64,000 bases of DNA from Mangrovibacter yixingensis. GTDB taxonomy: Bacteria; Pseudomonadota; Gammaproteobacteria; Enterobacterales; Enterobacteriaceae. Under the pieces are notes generated by a model that saw nothing but the letters and a program-made list of their open reading frames with translations, did no database searches and was not told the DNA's origin. Location: the NCBI RefSeq assembly GCF_020523985.1, contig NZ_JAIVKM010000001.1, positions 2,046,001-2,110,000 of the forward strand. Reading direction: 5' to 3'. The first letter of the stretch is position 1, and each line of letters starts with the position of its first letter. The translations under genes and the position numbers were made by a program. Positions 33,701-40,759 of this stretch are shown here, piece by piece.

Positions 33701-36128
33701 TACCGCCGTTACCGTCGCTGATGGTGTAAGTGACGGTATCAGTACCGTTGTAATTGGCCGCCGGGGTATAAGTAAGCGTGCCATTGGCGTTGATCACCAC
33801 CGTGCCGTGCCCGGCACTGGCGGCAGTCACCGTTAAGCTGTCGCCATCCACATCGCTGTCATTCGCCAGCACATTCACGGTAATTGGGGTGTCTTCGGTG
33901 GTAGTGGCGCTGTCGTTGGCTGCCACCGGGTTATCATTTACCGCGGTTACGGTCAGCGCCAGGGTACCGGTTGCCGTACCACCATGCCCGTCGCTTATCG
34001 TATAAGTGACAGTATCAGTACCGTTATAATTCGCCGCCGGGGTATAAGTGAGCGTGCCATTGGCATTGATCACCACTGTGCCGTGCCCGGCACTGGCGGC
34101 AGTCACCGTTAAGCTGTCGCCATCCACATCGCTGTCGTTCGCCAGCACATTCACGGTAATTGGGGTGTCTTCGGCGGTGGTCGCGCTGTCGTTCACTGCC
34201 ACCGGGTTATCATTCACCGCGGTTACGGTCAGCGCCAGGGTGCCGGTTGCCGTACCGCCATGCCCGTCGCTGATGGTGTAGGTGACGGTATCAGTACCGT
34301 TATAATTCGCCGCCGGGGTATAAGTGAGCGTGCCATTGGCGTTAATCACCACCGTGCCGTGACTGGCACTGGCGGCAGTAATAGTCAGTGTGTCACCATC
34401 TGCATCGGTATCATTTGCCAGTACATTAACGGTAATCGCTGTGTCTTCTGCCGTTGTCGCACTGTCATTCCCGGCAACAGGCGCATGGTTCAGGTCAACC
34501 ACATTAATAGTGACAGTTGCGGTTTCTGTGGTGCCATTGCTGGTTACGGTGTATGTGAAAGAGTCATTGCCCAGGTAGCCGCTGTTGGGGGTGTAAATCG
34601 CATTGCCTGCGGCATCAATAGTTACTGTACCGTGTGCCGGGCTGGAGTATGACGTTACCTTTGCATTGATATTTTCGAAGGTATCATTCGCCATCACGTT
34701 AAAGCTGACAGGCGCGCCGGTTCCGGCGGTAACGGTGTCATTCACAATGTCCGCCACCGGTGCGATACCAATGGGCAGAGAAAAACTTAAGGGGATAGAC
34801 AGCAGTGTGTCTGTTAACCCAATGGTAATAGTTACCGGGCCGTTATAGTCTGCGTCCGGGGTATAGATCAGGCCGTTTAGTGCCGCATTAATGTCTTCAA
34901 TATTGCCTTTAATGGTTATCTGGCTGTCGTTTACCCCGTCCCCCTGGCTAAAGCTCAGGTTAGCGGTTTGCGATAGTGTTAAGGTGCCAACGGGCACAGA
35001 CAGCGAAACCTGGGCGATACTGCCATCGATATCGCCAATACTGATTTGTGTCCCCAGCGCACTGGCAAATATCAGCGGCGTGTCTTCCTGCAATAGGTTA
35101 ATAACAGGTAAGGATATAGTGGGTAAGTCATTGACCGGGTTTACCGTAACGGCCACGGTGCCAGGAGCCAGTGCATACAAACCGCCACTGTCCCGAATCA
35201 TGTAGGTGATGGTATCTACCCCAAAGAAATTGGCGTTTGGCGTGTAATTCAGCGTGCCATTGGCATTAATAGTCACCTGCCCGAACAACGCCGATGCACT
35301 GGTCACCGTAAGCGCATTGCCTTCCAGGTCTGTGTCATTCGCCAACACATTAATAACCGTTGTAGCGTCTTCATCCACCACCGCGACATCGGCAACCGCC
35401 ACCGGCGGCGTATTCAGGCCGATAAGCAGGTTTCCCAACCAGTGAGTGGGAGCCAGTGATGCAGTATCTATGGTTCCGTTACCCACCTGAGTTTCCAGCA
35501 CCCAGTCTCCATCTACCCCTGTTGTGTCATCAGATGCCGCAACATCGGCATCCAGTGAGGCCGATAATGCCTGTAATAAATTCAGGCCGTTATCATCGCC
35601 AACATTACAACCGTATAATAATATATCAGCCGAACTATTAAGCGCTACATTAATTATATTTAGCGCTGCTGAATAATCAGCAAGGTTATCGGCTGTAATT
35701 ACCGAGTTACCTAACTCAATTTCGCCACTGGCACCGTGGGAAATAATGTGAACCGCATCAATATTTTCTTTTCCGGCAAGAATATCAGCTATTTGATTCA
35801 GGCCATCTTTATTTGCATCAAGAATATAGACTTCAGCATCAGCAGGAATTTGATTAATCAGTGTTTCTTTGTCGGGCACAGAAGCATCAATAAAGTAGAC
35901 CTGGTGTTTTTCTGCACTGGTGTCAATATTCGCCACCACCTGAGCAAGGTCGTCGCTGTCACCAGTGGCCTGGTGGGTGGAGTCCTGCGTAGTATCCTGG
36001 TTGGTCGTGGCATCGCTGTTTTCAGGCGTGAGTGTATTCTCCGCCGTTGCAACAGCAGCCGCATCAAACATCAAACGCCTCTCATACGCCATGTGACGTA
36101 TGCCATTACGCAAATAATGCAGAGCCAT
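24768..36128 (-). CDS. Giant cadherin/Ig-like repeat adhesin with DUF4347 domain
   Basis: Surface protein of about 3786 residues (ATG at 36128; an upstream GTG at 36137 adds three). The N-terminus (AYERRLMFDAAAVATAE) fits the LExR-xxFDAA motif of giant exported adhesins and has no Sec signal. A DUF4347 domain at about residues 75-235 contains HIISHGASGEIELG and DILLYGCNVGDD. About 36 repeats of ~93 residues follow, with consensus VNDAPLAGTV, AEDTPVTVNVL, DPDGDxLxV, HGTVVINGDGTVTYTPAANY and SDTITYTxSDGNGGT. The tail (~185 residues) is Asn/Gly/Pro-rich and then globular, ending REELALRALIRALS, without RTX GGxGxD nonapeptides. First gene of the operon with TolC, adaptors, M50 and Bug proteins. 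Probable role: biofilm or host adhesion. Confidence 0.88.
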   Translation of the reverse strand: MALHYLRNGIRHMAYERRLMFDAAAVATAENTLTPENSDATTNQDTTQDSTHQATGDSDDLAQVVANIDTSAEKHQVYFIDASVPDKETLINQIPADAEVYILDANKDGLNQIADILAGKENIDAVHIISHGASGEIELGNSVITADNLADYSAALNIINVALNSSADILLYGCNVGDDNGLNLLQALSASLDADVAASDDTTGVDGDWVLETQVGNGTIDTASLAPTHWLGNLLIGLNTPPVAVADVAVVDEDATTVINVLANDTDLEGNALTVTSASALFGQVTINANGTLNYTPNANFFGVDTITYMIRDSGGLYALAPGTVAVTVNPVNDLPTISLPVINLLQEDTPLIFASALGTQISIGDIDGSIAQVSLSVPVGTLTLSQTANLSFSQGDGVNDSQITIKGNIEDINAALNGLIYTPDADYNGPVTITIGLTDTLLSIPLSFSLPIGIAPVADIVNDTVTAGTGAPVSFNVMANDTFENINAKVTSYSSPAHGTVTIDAAGNAIYTPNSGYLGNDSFTYTVTSNGTTETATVTINVVDLNHAPVAGNDSATTAEDTAITVNVLANDTDADGDTLTITAASASHGTVVINANGTLTYTPAANYNGTDTVTYTISDGHGGTATGTLALTVTAVNDNPVAVNDSATTAEDTPITVNVLANDSDVDGDSLTVTAASAGHGTVVINANGTLTYTPAANYNGTDTVTYTISDGHGGTATGTLALTVTAVNDNPVAANDSATTTEDTPITVNVLANDSDVDGDSLTVTAASAGHGTVVINANGTLTYTPAANYNGTDTVTYTISDGNGGTATGTLALTVTAVNDNPVTVNDSATTAEDTPITVNVLANDSDVDGDSLTVTAASASHGTVVINGDGTLTYTPAANYNGTDTVTYTISDGHGGTATGTLALTVTAVNDNPVAANDSATTAEDTPITVNVLANDSDVDGDTLAVTAASAGHGTVVINANGTLTYTPNANYNGTDTVTYTISDGNGGTATGNLTVSVTAVNDNPVAANDSATTAEDTPVTVNVLANDSDVDGDSLTVSSASAANGTVVINANGTITYTPATNYNGTDTITYTVSDGNGGTATATLSVTVTPVNDAPVAGTVSATTAEDTPVTVNVLSTATDADGDTLAVTAASAGHGTVVINGDGTLTYTPAANYNGSDTITYTLSDGNGGTVTSTVAITVTAVNDAPQAGAVAAQTTAEDTPVTVNLLNSASDPDGDTVTVSSASATNGTVVINGDGTVTYTPAANYNGSDTITYTLSDGNGGTVTSTVSVTVTAVNDAPLAGSVTATTNEDTPVTVNVLGAASDPDGDTLTVTAASAGHGTVVINGDGTLTYTPAANYNGSDTITYTLSDGNGGTATSTVSVTVTAVNDAPLAGAVAAQTTAEDTPVTVNLLNSASDPDGDTVTVSSASADHGTVVINGDGTVTYTPAANYNGSDTITYTLSDGNGGTVTSTVSVTVTAVNDAPLAGSVTATTDEDTPVTVNVLATASDADGDTLAVTAASAGHGTVVINGDGTLTYTPAANYNGSDTITYTLSDGNGGTVTSTVAVTVTAVNDAPLAGTVAAQTTAEDTPVTVNLLNSASDPDGDTVTVSSASAANGTVLINGDGTVTYTPAANYNGSDTITYTLSDGNGGTVTSTVSVTVTAVNDAPLAGNVTATTDEDTPVTVNVLATATDADGDTLAVTAASAGHGTVVINGDGTVTYTPVANYNGSDTINYIISDGKGGTVSATVAITVNAVNDTPLAGNDEATTVENVPVIVNVLENDSDADGDTLTVTAASADHGVVVINPDGTLTYQPGLNFTGADTITYTLSDGHGGTSTATGLVTVYVNSQTATPPVPVPDSAITNEDTPVTVDVLSNDTDTDPGSLVVESAQALHGSVTINADGTLTYTPNANYNGTDTITYLVSNSQGAMATGEVSVVITPVNDAPVAGSVSQVTAEDTPVTLDVLSTASDVEGDSLTVTSASAANGTVIINADGSLTYTPAANYNGSDTITYTISDGNGGTVTGTVAMTVTAVNDAPLASSVPAQTTDEDTPVTVNVLASASDVDGDTLAVTAASAGHGTVVINGDGTVTYTPAANYNGSDTITYTISDGNGGTVTGTVAITVTAVNDAPQAGTVTPQTTAEDTPVTVNVLAGATDPDGDSLAVSTASADHGTVVINGDGTVTYTPAANYNGSDTITYTLSDGNGGTVTSTVAITVTAVNDAPLAGTVTPQTTAEDTPVTVNVLAGATDPDGDTLAVTAASAGHGTVVINGDGTVTYTPAANYNGSDTITYTISDGKGGTVTSTVAITVTAVNDAPLAGTVSPQTTAEDTPVTVNVLSGASDADGDSLAVSTASADHGTVVINGDGTVTYTPAANYNGSDTITYTISDGNGGTVTSTIAITVTAVNDAPLAGTVSPQTTDEDTPVTVNVLAGATDPDGDTLAVTAATAGHGTVTINGDGTVTYTPAANYNGSDTITYTISDGKGGTVTSTVAVTITAVNDAPLAGTVTPQTTAEDTPVTVNVLADATDPDGDSLAVSTASADHGTVVINGDGTVTYTPAANYNGSDTITYTLSDGNGGTVTSTVAVTVTAVNDAPLAGAVAAQTTAEDTPVTVNVLAGASDPDGDTLAVTAASAGHGTVVINGDGTVTYTPAANYNGSDTITYTLSDGKGGTVTGTVAITVTAVNDAPLAGSVTPQTTAEDTPVTVNVLVGATDPDGDSLAVSTASADHGTVVINGDGTVTYTPAANYNGSDTITYTLSDGNGGTVTSTVAVTVTAVNDAPLAGTVTPQTTAEDTPVAVNVLAGASDPDGDTLAVTAASAGHGTVVINGDGTVTYTPAANYNGSDTITYTISDGKGGTVTSTVAITVTAVNDAPLAGSVTPQTTAEDTPVTVNVLSGATDPDGDSLAVSTASADHGTVVINGDGTVTYTPAANYNGSDTITYTLSDGNGGTVTSTVAITVTAVNDAPLAGTVTAQTTAEDTPVTVNVLSGATDPDGDSLTVSSISADHGTVVINGDGTVTYTPAANYNGSDTITYTISDGQGGTVTSTVTITVTAVNDAPLAGTIAPQTTAEDTPVTVNVLAGASDPDGDSLTVSTASANHGTVTINGDGTVTYTPAANYNGSDTITYTLSDGNGGTVTSTIAITVTAVNDAPQAGTVAPQTTPEDTPLTINVLAAASDQDGDTLSVTAATAAHGSVVINPDGTLTYTPNANYNGNDTLTWIVNDGHGGLATGTAAIVVTAVNDAPVAGSGQATTSEGQPVILDLLSYGSDVDGDTLALASVAVSHGSVVLNPDGTITYTPDAGFNGTDTVTWTVSDGQGGTSTGTLALVVTPINHPPVPGNGAAVTQEDTPLTVDVLAGSSDPDGDALVVVAASAAHGVVTINPDGTITYTPNANYNGNDTVTWILGDGQGGSATGNLAITVTPVNDNPVTGNLSGTTAEDTPVTVNVLGAASDVDGDVLSVTTANAGNGTVTINPDGTLTYRPAPNFNGTDTLSWMVSDGKGGFAAGSMVMVVTPVNDQPQTQPDSASTQQNTPVTVNVLANDQDPDGDRVAVTSASAGNGTVSLNANGSLTYTPNTGFSGTDTVSYQVSDGNGGLATGVLTVQVAPLPVSPIGPGTTPPGGNNTDTGNNSDTGNNNTGNASTTTFFVPGDDGFRPPEQGPGISPPDFSLTVRQYDPVLLDAVNAIKGLGGNAQLFGSAPGSQAVAGVQSLGLFSGLDTNSNEVIRQMVSRFDVPEIFSPQPLGGNDALAGFGNPEADNLFASALPEPTATDQIQAIVSREELALRALIRALS
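25330..35430 (-). repeat. ~36 tandem 93-residue (about 279-bp) repeats in adhesin gene
   Basis: Each unit encodes a cadherin/Ig-like domain (tandem-95/VCBS type) with Ca2+-ligand motifs DxDGDxL and DGxGG. Units at the two ends diverge. The middle ones are nearly identical in DNA and alternate between two types, giving a higher-order period of about 558 bp. Long open frames on the opposite strand here are shadows of this repetition. Copy number may vary between strains or be collapsed in assembly. Confidence 0.92.
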
Positions 36129-36598
36129 ATTGTTCACTCACACAGAATAGAAAAGAGCCGCTGCAAGAACACCCTATGCGGTGTTCTCCCTTGAGCATGC
36201 AAACTCTAAAAAGAAGCAATAAAAACCGATTTACTCCATTTAAATAAAACACAAGAAATTCAAATAATCAATTTGTGTTAGGGCGGGAATAAGCCAAAGG
36301 AAGTAACCCAATTCGTGCTATTGGATAATAGAAAAATAACACTATAAAGAGTGGAAAAATATCAGGCTTGTTTTAATTGGAAAACTACTCAGGCAAGCTG
36401 AGTAGTTTTTTTAATATTAACGAGCAATATTTTCGGCGGGAGTATTACGCATTATTTGTACGGTTTTTTTCATTTCCGGTGCCAGCCTGCACTCACTACG
36501 CGCACCATAACAAAGCACAAAAGCGATTACATAACGAAGCAACATAAGATGCGCCCCACCACCGGTACCGGAAGTGAGGCGATAAAATACTGGCGGGG
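36129..36598. promoter_or_regulatory. Leader/promoter region of adhesin operon and hutG downstream spacer
   Basis: 470 nt with no credible gene. Nearest the adhesin start, an 8-bp hairpin (AGAACACC/GGTGTTCT at 36166-36187) lies about 40 nt upstream of the ATG in what would be the 5' leader. The region up to 36380 is AT-rich and must hold the operon promoter; I see no confident -35/-10 pair. A terminator lies at 36381-36415. The part nearest hutG (36421-36598) shows only a CCGGTACCGG palindrome at about 36564. Confidence 0.45.
36381..36415. terminator. Rho-independent terminator between hutG and adhesin gene
   Basis: AAAACTACTCAG (36381-36392) pairs with CTGAGTAGTTTT (36398-36409), 5-nt loop, followed by a T run on the plus strand. 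The opposite strand also has a short T tract, so it may act both ways, insulating hut from the adhesin operon. Confidence 0.75.
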
Positions 36599-37408
36599 TT
36601 AGATGGTGTGTGGCTCTTCCACTGCACGGGCACTGGCAACAAAGGCTTCCAGCAAGGGTTTCAGCACCTGCTGAAGCGCCGTCGCCCGGTTCTCCTGCCA
36701 GGCGAACGGTGGCGTTTCATCCATATAATTACATTGCGCCAACTCCAGTTGCACAGCGTGAATATGGTTAGCAGGGTCACCGAAAGCACGGGTGATATGC
36801 CCACCTTTGAAGCGGCCATTGATTACCCAGGTATAATCCGACTGGCCTTCACAGCACTCCCGCAACGCCTGGCTAATAGCTGGCGCACAACTCGCCCCCT
36901 GGTTAGTGCCTATATTCAGATCTGGCAGACGCCCATCGAACAGGCGGGGAATAACCGAGGCAATAGAATGCGCATCAAACAACAGCGCATAACCAAAACG
37001 GGCTTTGATAGCGGCCAGTGTATCCGCCAGTTGCTGGTGATAACTTTGCCAGACCTGTTCCAGGCACCAGGCACGGTGCGCTTCATCGGGTTCCTGCCCT
37101 TCGCGGAATACGGGTTCTCCATCAAACAAGGTGTTGGGAAACAGACCGGTGGTTGCCGTTTGGTACAGTGGTTTGTCATCTGCCGGGCGGTTCAAATCCA
37201 CGACAAAACGCGAATAATTAGCCTGAAGAATGCTGGCGCCCATTGTGCTGGCAAAAGCATAAAGTGCCGGAATATGCCAGTCGGTGTCAGGTAATAACCG
37301 GGCACGGTCTGTCAGCCCGGCTTCAACTTCCGGCGTCAGCGACGTACCGGCATGAGGCATGCTAATCAGCAGCGGAGTGGAACCTTCATGAAATAACCAG
37401 GGTGTCAT
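36599..37408 (-). CDS. hutG: N-formylglutamate deformylase
   Basis: N-formylglutamate amidohydrolase of 269 residues; the ATG at 37408 overlaps the hutI stop as ATGA. The motifs are those of the Pseudomonas-type HutG (FGase family), not the arginase-like formimidoylglutamase usual in enterics: [71 protein letters not shown] and [11 protein letters not shown]. It releases formate and glutamate, the last step of the five-step histidine route, and fits with hutF in the same cluster. Confidence 0.9.
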   Translation of the reverse strand: MTPWLFHEGSTPLLISMPHAGTSLTPEVEAGLTDRARLLPDTDWHIPALYAFASTMGASILQANYSRFVVDLNRPADDKPLYQTATTGLFPNTLFDGEPVFREGQEPDEAHRAWCLEQVWQSYHQQLADTLAAIKARFGYALLFDAHSIASVIPRLFDGRLPDLNIGTNQGASCAPAISQALRECCEGQSDYTWVINGRFKGGHITRAFGDPANHIHAVQLELAQCNYMDETPPFAWQENRATALQQVLKPLLEAFVASARAVEEPHTI

Positions 37409-38613
37409 ACACTTTCTCCACGGTAAACCACCTGGCAAGGTAATTGCCCGCCAAGCCAGTAAGCCAGTTCAGCCGGTTGTTTAACCGGCCAGTGAACAAA
37501 ATTCGCCAGTTTCCCGGCTTCCAGAGAACCACATTCATCATCTTTGCCCAACGCTTTTGCCCCCCAAAGCGTAACCCCCGCCAGGGCTTCTTCCGGTGTC
37601 ATACGGAATAACGTGCAGGCCATATTAAGCATCAGGCGCAGCGACAGTACCGGTGATGTGCCAGGGTTTAAATCACTTGCCAGCGCCATTGGTACGCCAT
37701 GTTTACGGAATAATTCAACTGGCGGCATTTGGGTTTCACGCAGCATGTAATAAGCACCAGGCAACAATACCGCCACGGTACCACTTTGTGCCATGGCAAT
37801 AACGTCGTCTTCGGTCGCATATTCAAGGTGGTCGGCAGAAATAGCCTGGTAACGTGCCGCCAGGCTGCTTCCCCCCAAAGCGGAGAGTTGCTCAGCGTGC
37901 AGTTTAACCGGCAAATTAAGGCCGCGGGCAGTATCAAATACGCGGGTGATTTGTTCTGGCGAAAATGCCAGGTGTTCACAAAACCCATCCACGGCATCCA
38001 CCAGCCCTTCCTGATGGGCCGCAGGCAATAATGTCTGGCAAATATAATCTATCCAGCCATCTGCATTATTTTGGTATTCCGGAGGTACAGCATGAGCCGC
38101 TAAAAAAGTGGCCTGAATATCAACAGGCTCCAGTTTAGACAGTTGGCGAATCACCCTTAACATGCGCAATTCACTGTTACTTTCCAACCCATAGCCCGAT
38201 TTTATTTCCAGCGTGGTAACCCCTTCCTGGCGCAGGCAACGCAGGCGCTCACGGGCTGAGGCGAATAACTCCGCTTCGCTGGCCTGGCGCGTGGCATTCA
38301 CCGTGGAAATAATCCCCCCGCCGCTGGCGGCAATTTCAGCATAGCTGGCACCATTAAGGCGCATCTCAAATTCACCACTGCGGTCGCCGCCAAACACCAG
38401 GTGAGTATGGCAGTCAACCAGGCCTGGCGTAATTATCCCACCGTTCAGTTGCTCCACGCGTTGTGGCTGGCAGTGGCCTGCGTCACTTTCCGCACCCACC
38501 CAGACAATACGCTGGTTTGCCACCGCAATCGCCCCTTGCCTGATAAGGTGGTACTTCCCCTCTTTGAGGGTGACCAGGTCTGCACCGGTCCACAGGGTTT
38601 CGCATTGCAACAT
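37405..38613 (-). CDS. hutI: Imidazolonepropionase
   Basis: Zinc amidohydrolase of 402 residues that opens imidazolone-5-propionate to N-formimidoylglutamate. The ATG at 38613 has AGGAGG upstream; the frame to 38658 runs past it. Seen: [26 protein letters not shown] (metal His pair), [67 protein letters not shown] and [13 protein letters not shown]. Length matches the family (about 405). Operon with hutG, divergent from hutF, and likely repressed by HutC through the operator at 38841. Confidence 0.93.
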   Translation of the reverse strand: MLQCETLWTGADLVTLKEGKYHLIRQGAIAVANQRIVWVGAESDAGHCQPQRVEQLNGGIITPGLVDCHTHLVFGGDRSGEFEMRLNGASYAEIAASGGGIISTVNATRQASEAELFASARERLRCLRQEGVTTLEIKSGYGLESNSELRMLRVIRQLSKLEPVDIQATFLAAHAVPPEYQNNADGWIDYICQTLLPAAHQEGLVDAVDGFCEHLAFSPEQITRVFDTARGLNLPVKLHAEQLSALGGSSLAARYQAISADHLEYATEDDVIAMAQSGTVAVLLPGAYYMLRETQMPPVELFRKHGVPMALASDLNPGTSPVLSLRLMLNMACTLFRMTPEEALAGVTLWGAKALGKDDECGSLEAGKLANFVHWPVKQPAELAYWLGGQLPCQVVYRGESV

Positions 38614-38840
38614 CGTCTTGCCGCCTCCTGATGAGTTTGAGTAATAGTGGCCCAACATAATTGAAGTTGCCGGTGGGAGGTAAAACCGTACTCAATTCAT
38701 CTGTAACGAATTAAGACAGCGGCCAGTTTGCCATAGAGCAATTTCCTTCTTCCCCCACCCCGCGACTGGCGATGCCCGCTCAAGCAACATACCTGCAATT
38801 GAACTATGAAGGGTATACAGCACAAATCAAAGTATGTATA

Positions 38841-38850
38841 TGTATATACA
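38841..38850. promoter_or_regulatory. HutC operator candidate (hutF/hutI)
   Basis: TGTATATACA, a perfect palindrome matching the HutC half-site pattern, preceded by a related GTATGTATA. It lies 24 nt before hutF and about 230 nt before the hutI start, in the divergent promoter region. Confidence 0.7.
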
Positions 38851-38873
38851 ACCACAGAGACAGGGGATCAAGC

Positions 38874-40226
38874 ATGGCGAGTTTTTATGCTTCTCGGGCG
38901 TTATTGCCCGAAGGCTGGCGCACAGCAGTACGCATTGAGACAGAATCCGGGCGGATAACAGCCGTCACGCCGGGCAGCCACAGCGATGGCGCAACCGTGT
39001 TACAGGGGTTGGTGGTGCCGGGGATGGCCAACCTGCACTCTCATGCTTTTCAAGCTGCCATGGCCGGGCATGCCGAAGTAGCGGGCAACCCGCAAGACAG
39101 CTTCTGGACCTGGCGAGATGCAATGTATCACCTGGTTGGCCGCCTGACTCCGGAACTGATGGCTGATGTCGCCACCTGGTTGTATATCGACATGCTGAAA
39201 GGGGGTTATACCCAGGTTGGTGAATTTCACTACCTGCACCATCAGCCTGATGGCACCCCTTACCCGCAAGATGACATGTTGCGGGCATTAATTCAGGCGG
39301 CCACCACCGCGGGAATTGGGCAGACCATGCTGCCGGTGCTTTACCGGTATGCCGGTTTCGGCGCACAGCCCCCCGTTGAAGGGCAACGCCGTTTTATTCA
39401 GAGCACTGAAAACTGGCTGGAACAATACCAGCGCCTGTCATCCCTGACTGCTGGAAACCCCTTGATCAACCAGGGTGTGTGTTTCCATTCACTGCGAGCC
39501 GTGACACAACAAGATATGGCTCAGGTTTTGGCAAATACCCCCACCGATGCACCCGTGCATATTCATATTGCCGAGCAACAAAAAGAAGTGAATGACTGCC
39601 TGGCAAGCTATGGTGCGCGCCCGGTTGCCTGGTTACTGGAGAATATGCCGGTAGATAAACGCTGGTGTTTGGTCCATGCCACCCACCTGGATAACCAGGA
39701 AATTACCCAGCTTGCGGCAACCGGAGCCGTGGCCGGGTTATGCCCCACCACTGAAGCCAACCTGGGCGATGGTATTTTCCCGGCGACGGACTGGCTGGCA
39801 GAACAAGGCATGTGGGGAATTGGTTCCGACAGCCAGGTTTCGCGCAGCGTGCTGGAGGAATTACGCTTGCTGGAATACAGCCAGCGCCTGCGGGACCAGC
39901 ACCGCAACCGGCTGGCGGAGCCTGGTGCACCCAGCGTGGGAGATGTACTGTATACCCAGGCCGCTATCGGTGGTGCACAGGCCTGTGGCGTTCAAATGGG
40001 CCAACTGGCACCGGGTATGCGTGCCGACTGGCTGTGCCTGAATGCCGACTACTGGCCGCAAAACCGCCCGGATGACCAACTGATAAACCGCTGGTTATTC
40101 GCCGGGCAACGTAGCGAGATTCGTGATGTCTGGGTAGCCGGGCAGGCCGTGATTCGTAACGGGCAACACCCACAGGAAGCTACTTATGCAGCAAGGTTCC
40201 GTAACGCACTGGAGGCACTACAATGA
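38874..40226 (+). CDS. hutF: Formimidoylglutamate deiminase
   Basis: Amidohydrolase of 450 residues that deaminates N-formimidoyl-glutamate to N-formylglutamate. The ATG at 38874 (MASFYASRALLPEGW) is chosen because the longer frame from 38772 runs through the operator. Motifs: VPGMANLHSHAFQAAMAGHAE, QDSFWTWRDAMYHL, LKGGYTQVGEFHYLHH, HIHIAEQQKEVNDC, WCLVHATHLDNQE and GSDSQVSRSVLEELR. HutF is typical of Pseudomonas-type histidine degradation. Its stop overlaps the hutD start (ATGA). Confidence 0.92.
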   Translation: MASFYASRALLPEGWRTAVRIETESGRITAVTPGSHSDGATVLQGLVVPGMANLHSHAFQAAMAGHAEVAGNPQDSFWTWRDAMYHLVGRLTPELMADVATWLYIDMLKGGYTQVGEFHYLHHQPDGTPYPQDDMLRALIQAATTAGIGQTMLPVLYRYAGFGAQPPVEGQRRFIQSTENWLEQYQRLSSLTAGNPLINQGVCFHSLRAVTQQDMAQVLANTPTDAPVHIHIAEQQKEVNDCLASYGARPVAWLLENMPVDKRWCLVHATHLDNQEITQLAATGAVAGLCPTTEANLGDGIFPATDWLAEQGMWGIGSDSQVSRSVLEELRLLEYSQRLRDQHRNRLAEPGAPSVGDVLYTQAAIGGAQACGVQMGQLAPGMRADWLCLNADYWPQNRPDDQLINRWLFAGQRSEIRDVWVAGQAVIRNGQHPQEATYAARFRNALEALQ

Positions 40227-40759
40227 TTCAAACGTGGTCAGTTGGCAGTTTGCCCGTAACGCGCTGGCGCAATGGTGGTGGGGAAACCCGCGAGATTATT
40301 GCCATTGCCGGGCCAGAAGGGAGCGACTTTTTGTGGCGGGCCAGTATTGCCACACTGGATAAAGACGGCCCATTTTCCCGCTTCAGTGGCATTGACCGGG
40401 TTATCACCCTGCTTGAAGGTGCGGGTGTGATACTGACTGTGGACGGTGAAAATATTCCCCTGGCGTTACATACCCCACTGGCTTTTTCCGGTGACAGCAC
40501 CTGTGCTGCACGTATCACAGGCCAGAGCCAGGATTTTAATATTATGACCCTGCGGGGTGCCTGCAGCGCAAGCGTTGAGGTAGCGCAAAACGCACAATGC
40601 AGCCGTAATGGTGTTTGTCTGGTGCTCAGCGGTGAGTGGCAACTCAATGACAGCAAACTGGTTGCCGGAATGGGTGCATGGTGGCACAACGAACACAGCA
40701 CTATCCGCCCGGTTTCTACAGGCGGAAAGTTACTGTTTTGCAGTATTGAGGAAGGTTAA
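40223..40759 (+). CDS. hutD: HutD family protein
   Basis: HutD/Ves-family cupin-like protein of 178 residues: LPVTRWRNGGGETREIIAIAG, FLWRASIATLDKDGPFSRFSGIDRVITLLEGAGVILTV (in two parts), ITGQSQDFNIMTLRG. The family is linked to histidine utilisation; HutD of Pseudomonas is proposed to set an upper limit on hut expression, possibly by binding formylglutamate. It begins in an ATGA overlap with hutF and ends with its TAA overlapping the converging hutC stop. Confidence 0.85.
   Translation: MIQTWSVGSLPVTRWRNGGGETREIIAIAGPEGSDFLWRASIATLDKDGPFSRFSGIDRVITLLEGAGVILTVDGENIPLALHTPLAFSGDSTCAARITGQSQDFNIMTLRGACSASVEVAQNAQCSRNGVCLVLSGEWQLNDSKLVAGMGAWWHNEHSTIRPVSTGGKLLFCSIEEG

Noticed and set aside
25700-35200. 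Many long plus-strand open frames, e.g. 27690-28913 (407 codons) and 30663-32198 (511 codons)
   Set aside because: They are antisense shadows of the tandem adhesin repeats: each repeats every ~279 bp, lacks ribosome sites and encodes low-complexity His/Arg/Gly-rich or Val/Pro/Ser-rich sequence.
25330-35430. CRISPR-like repetition
   Set aside because: The repeats are 279-bp coding units without spacers, in frame in one gene.
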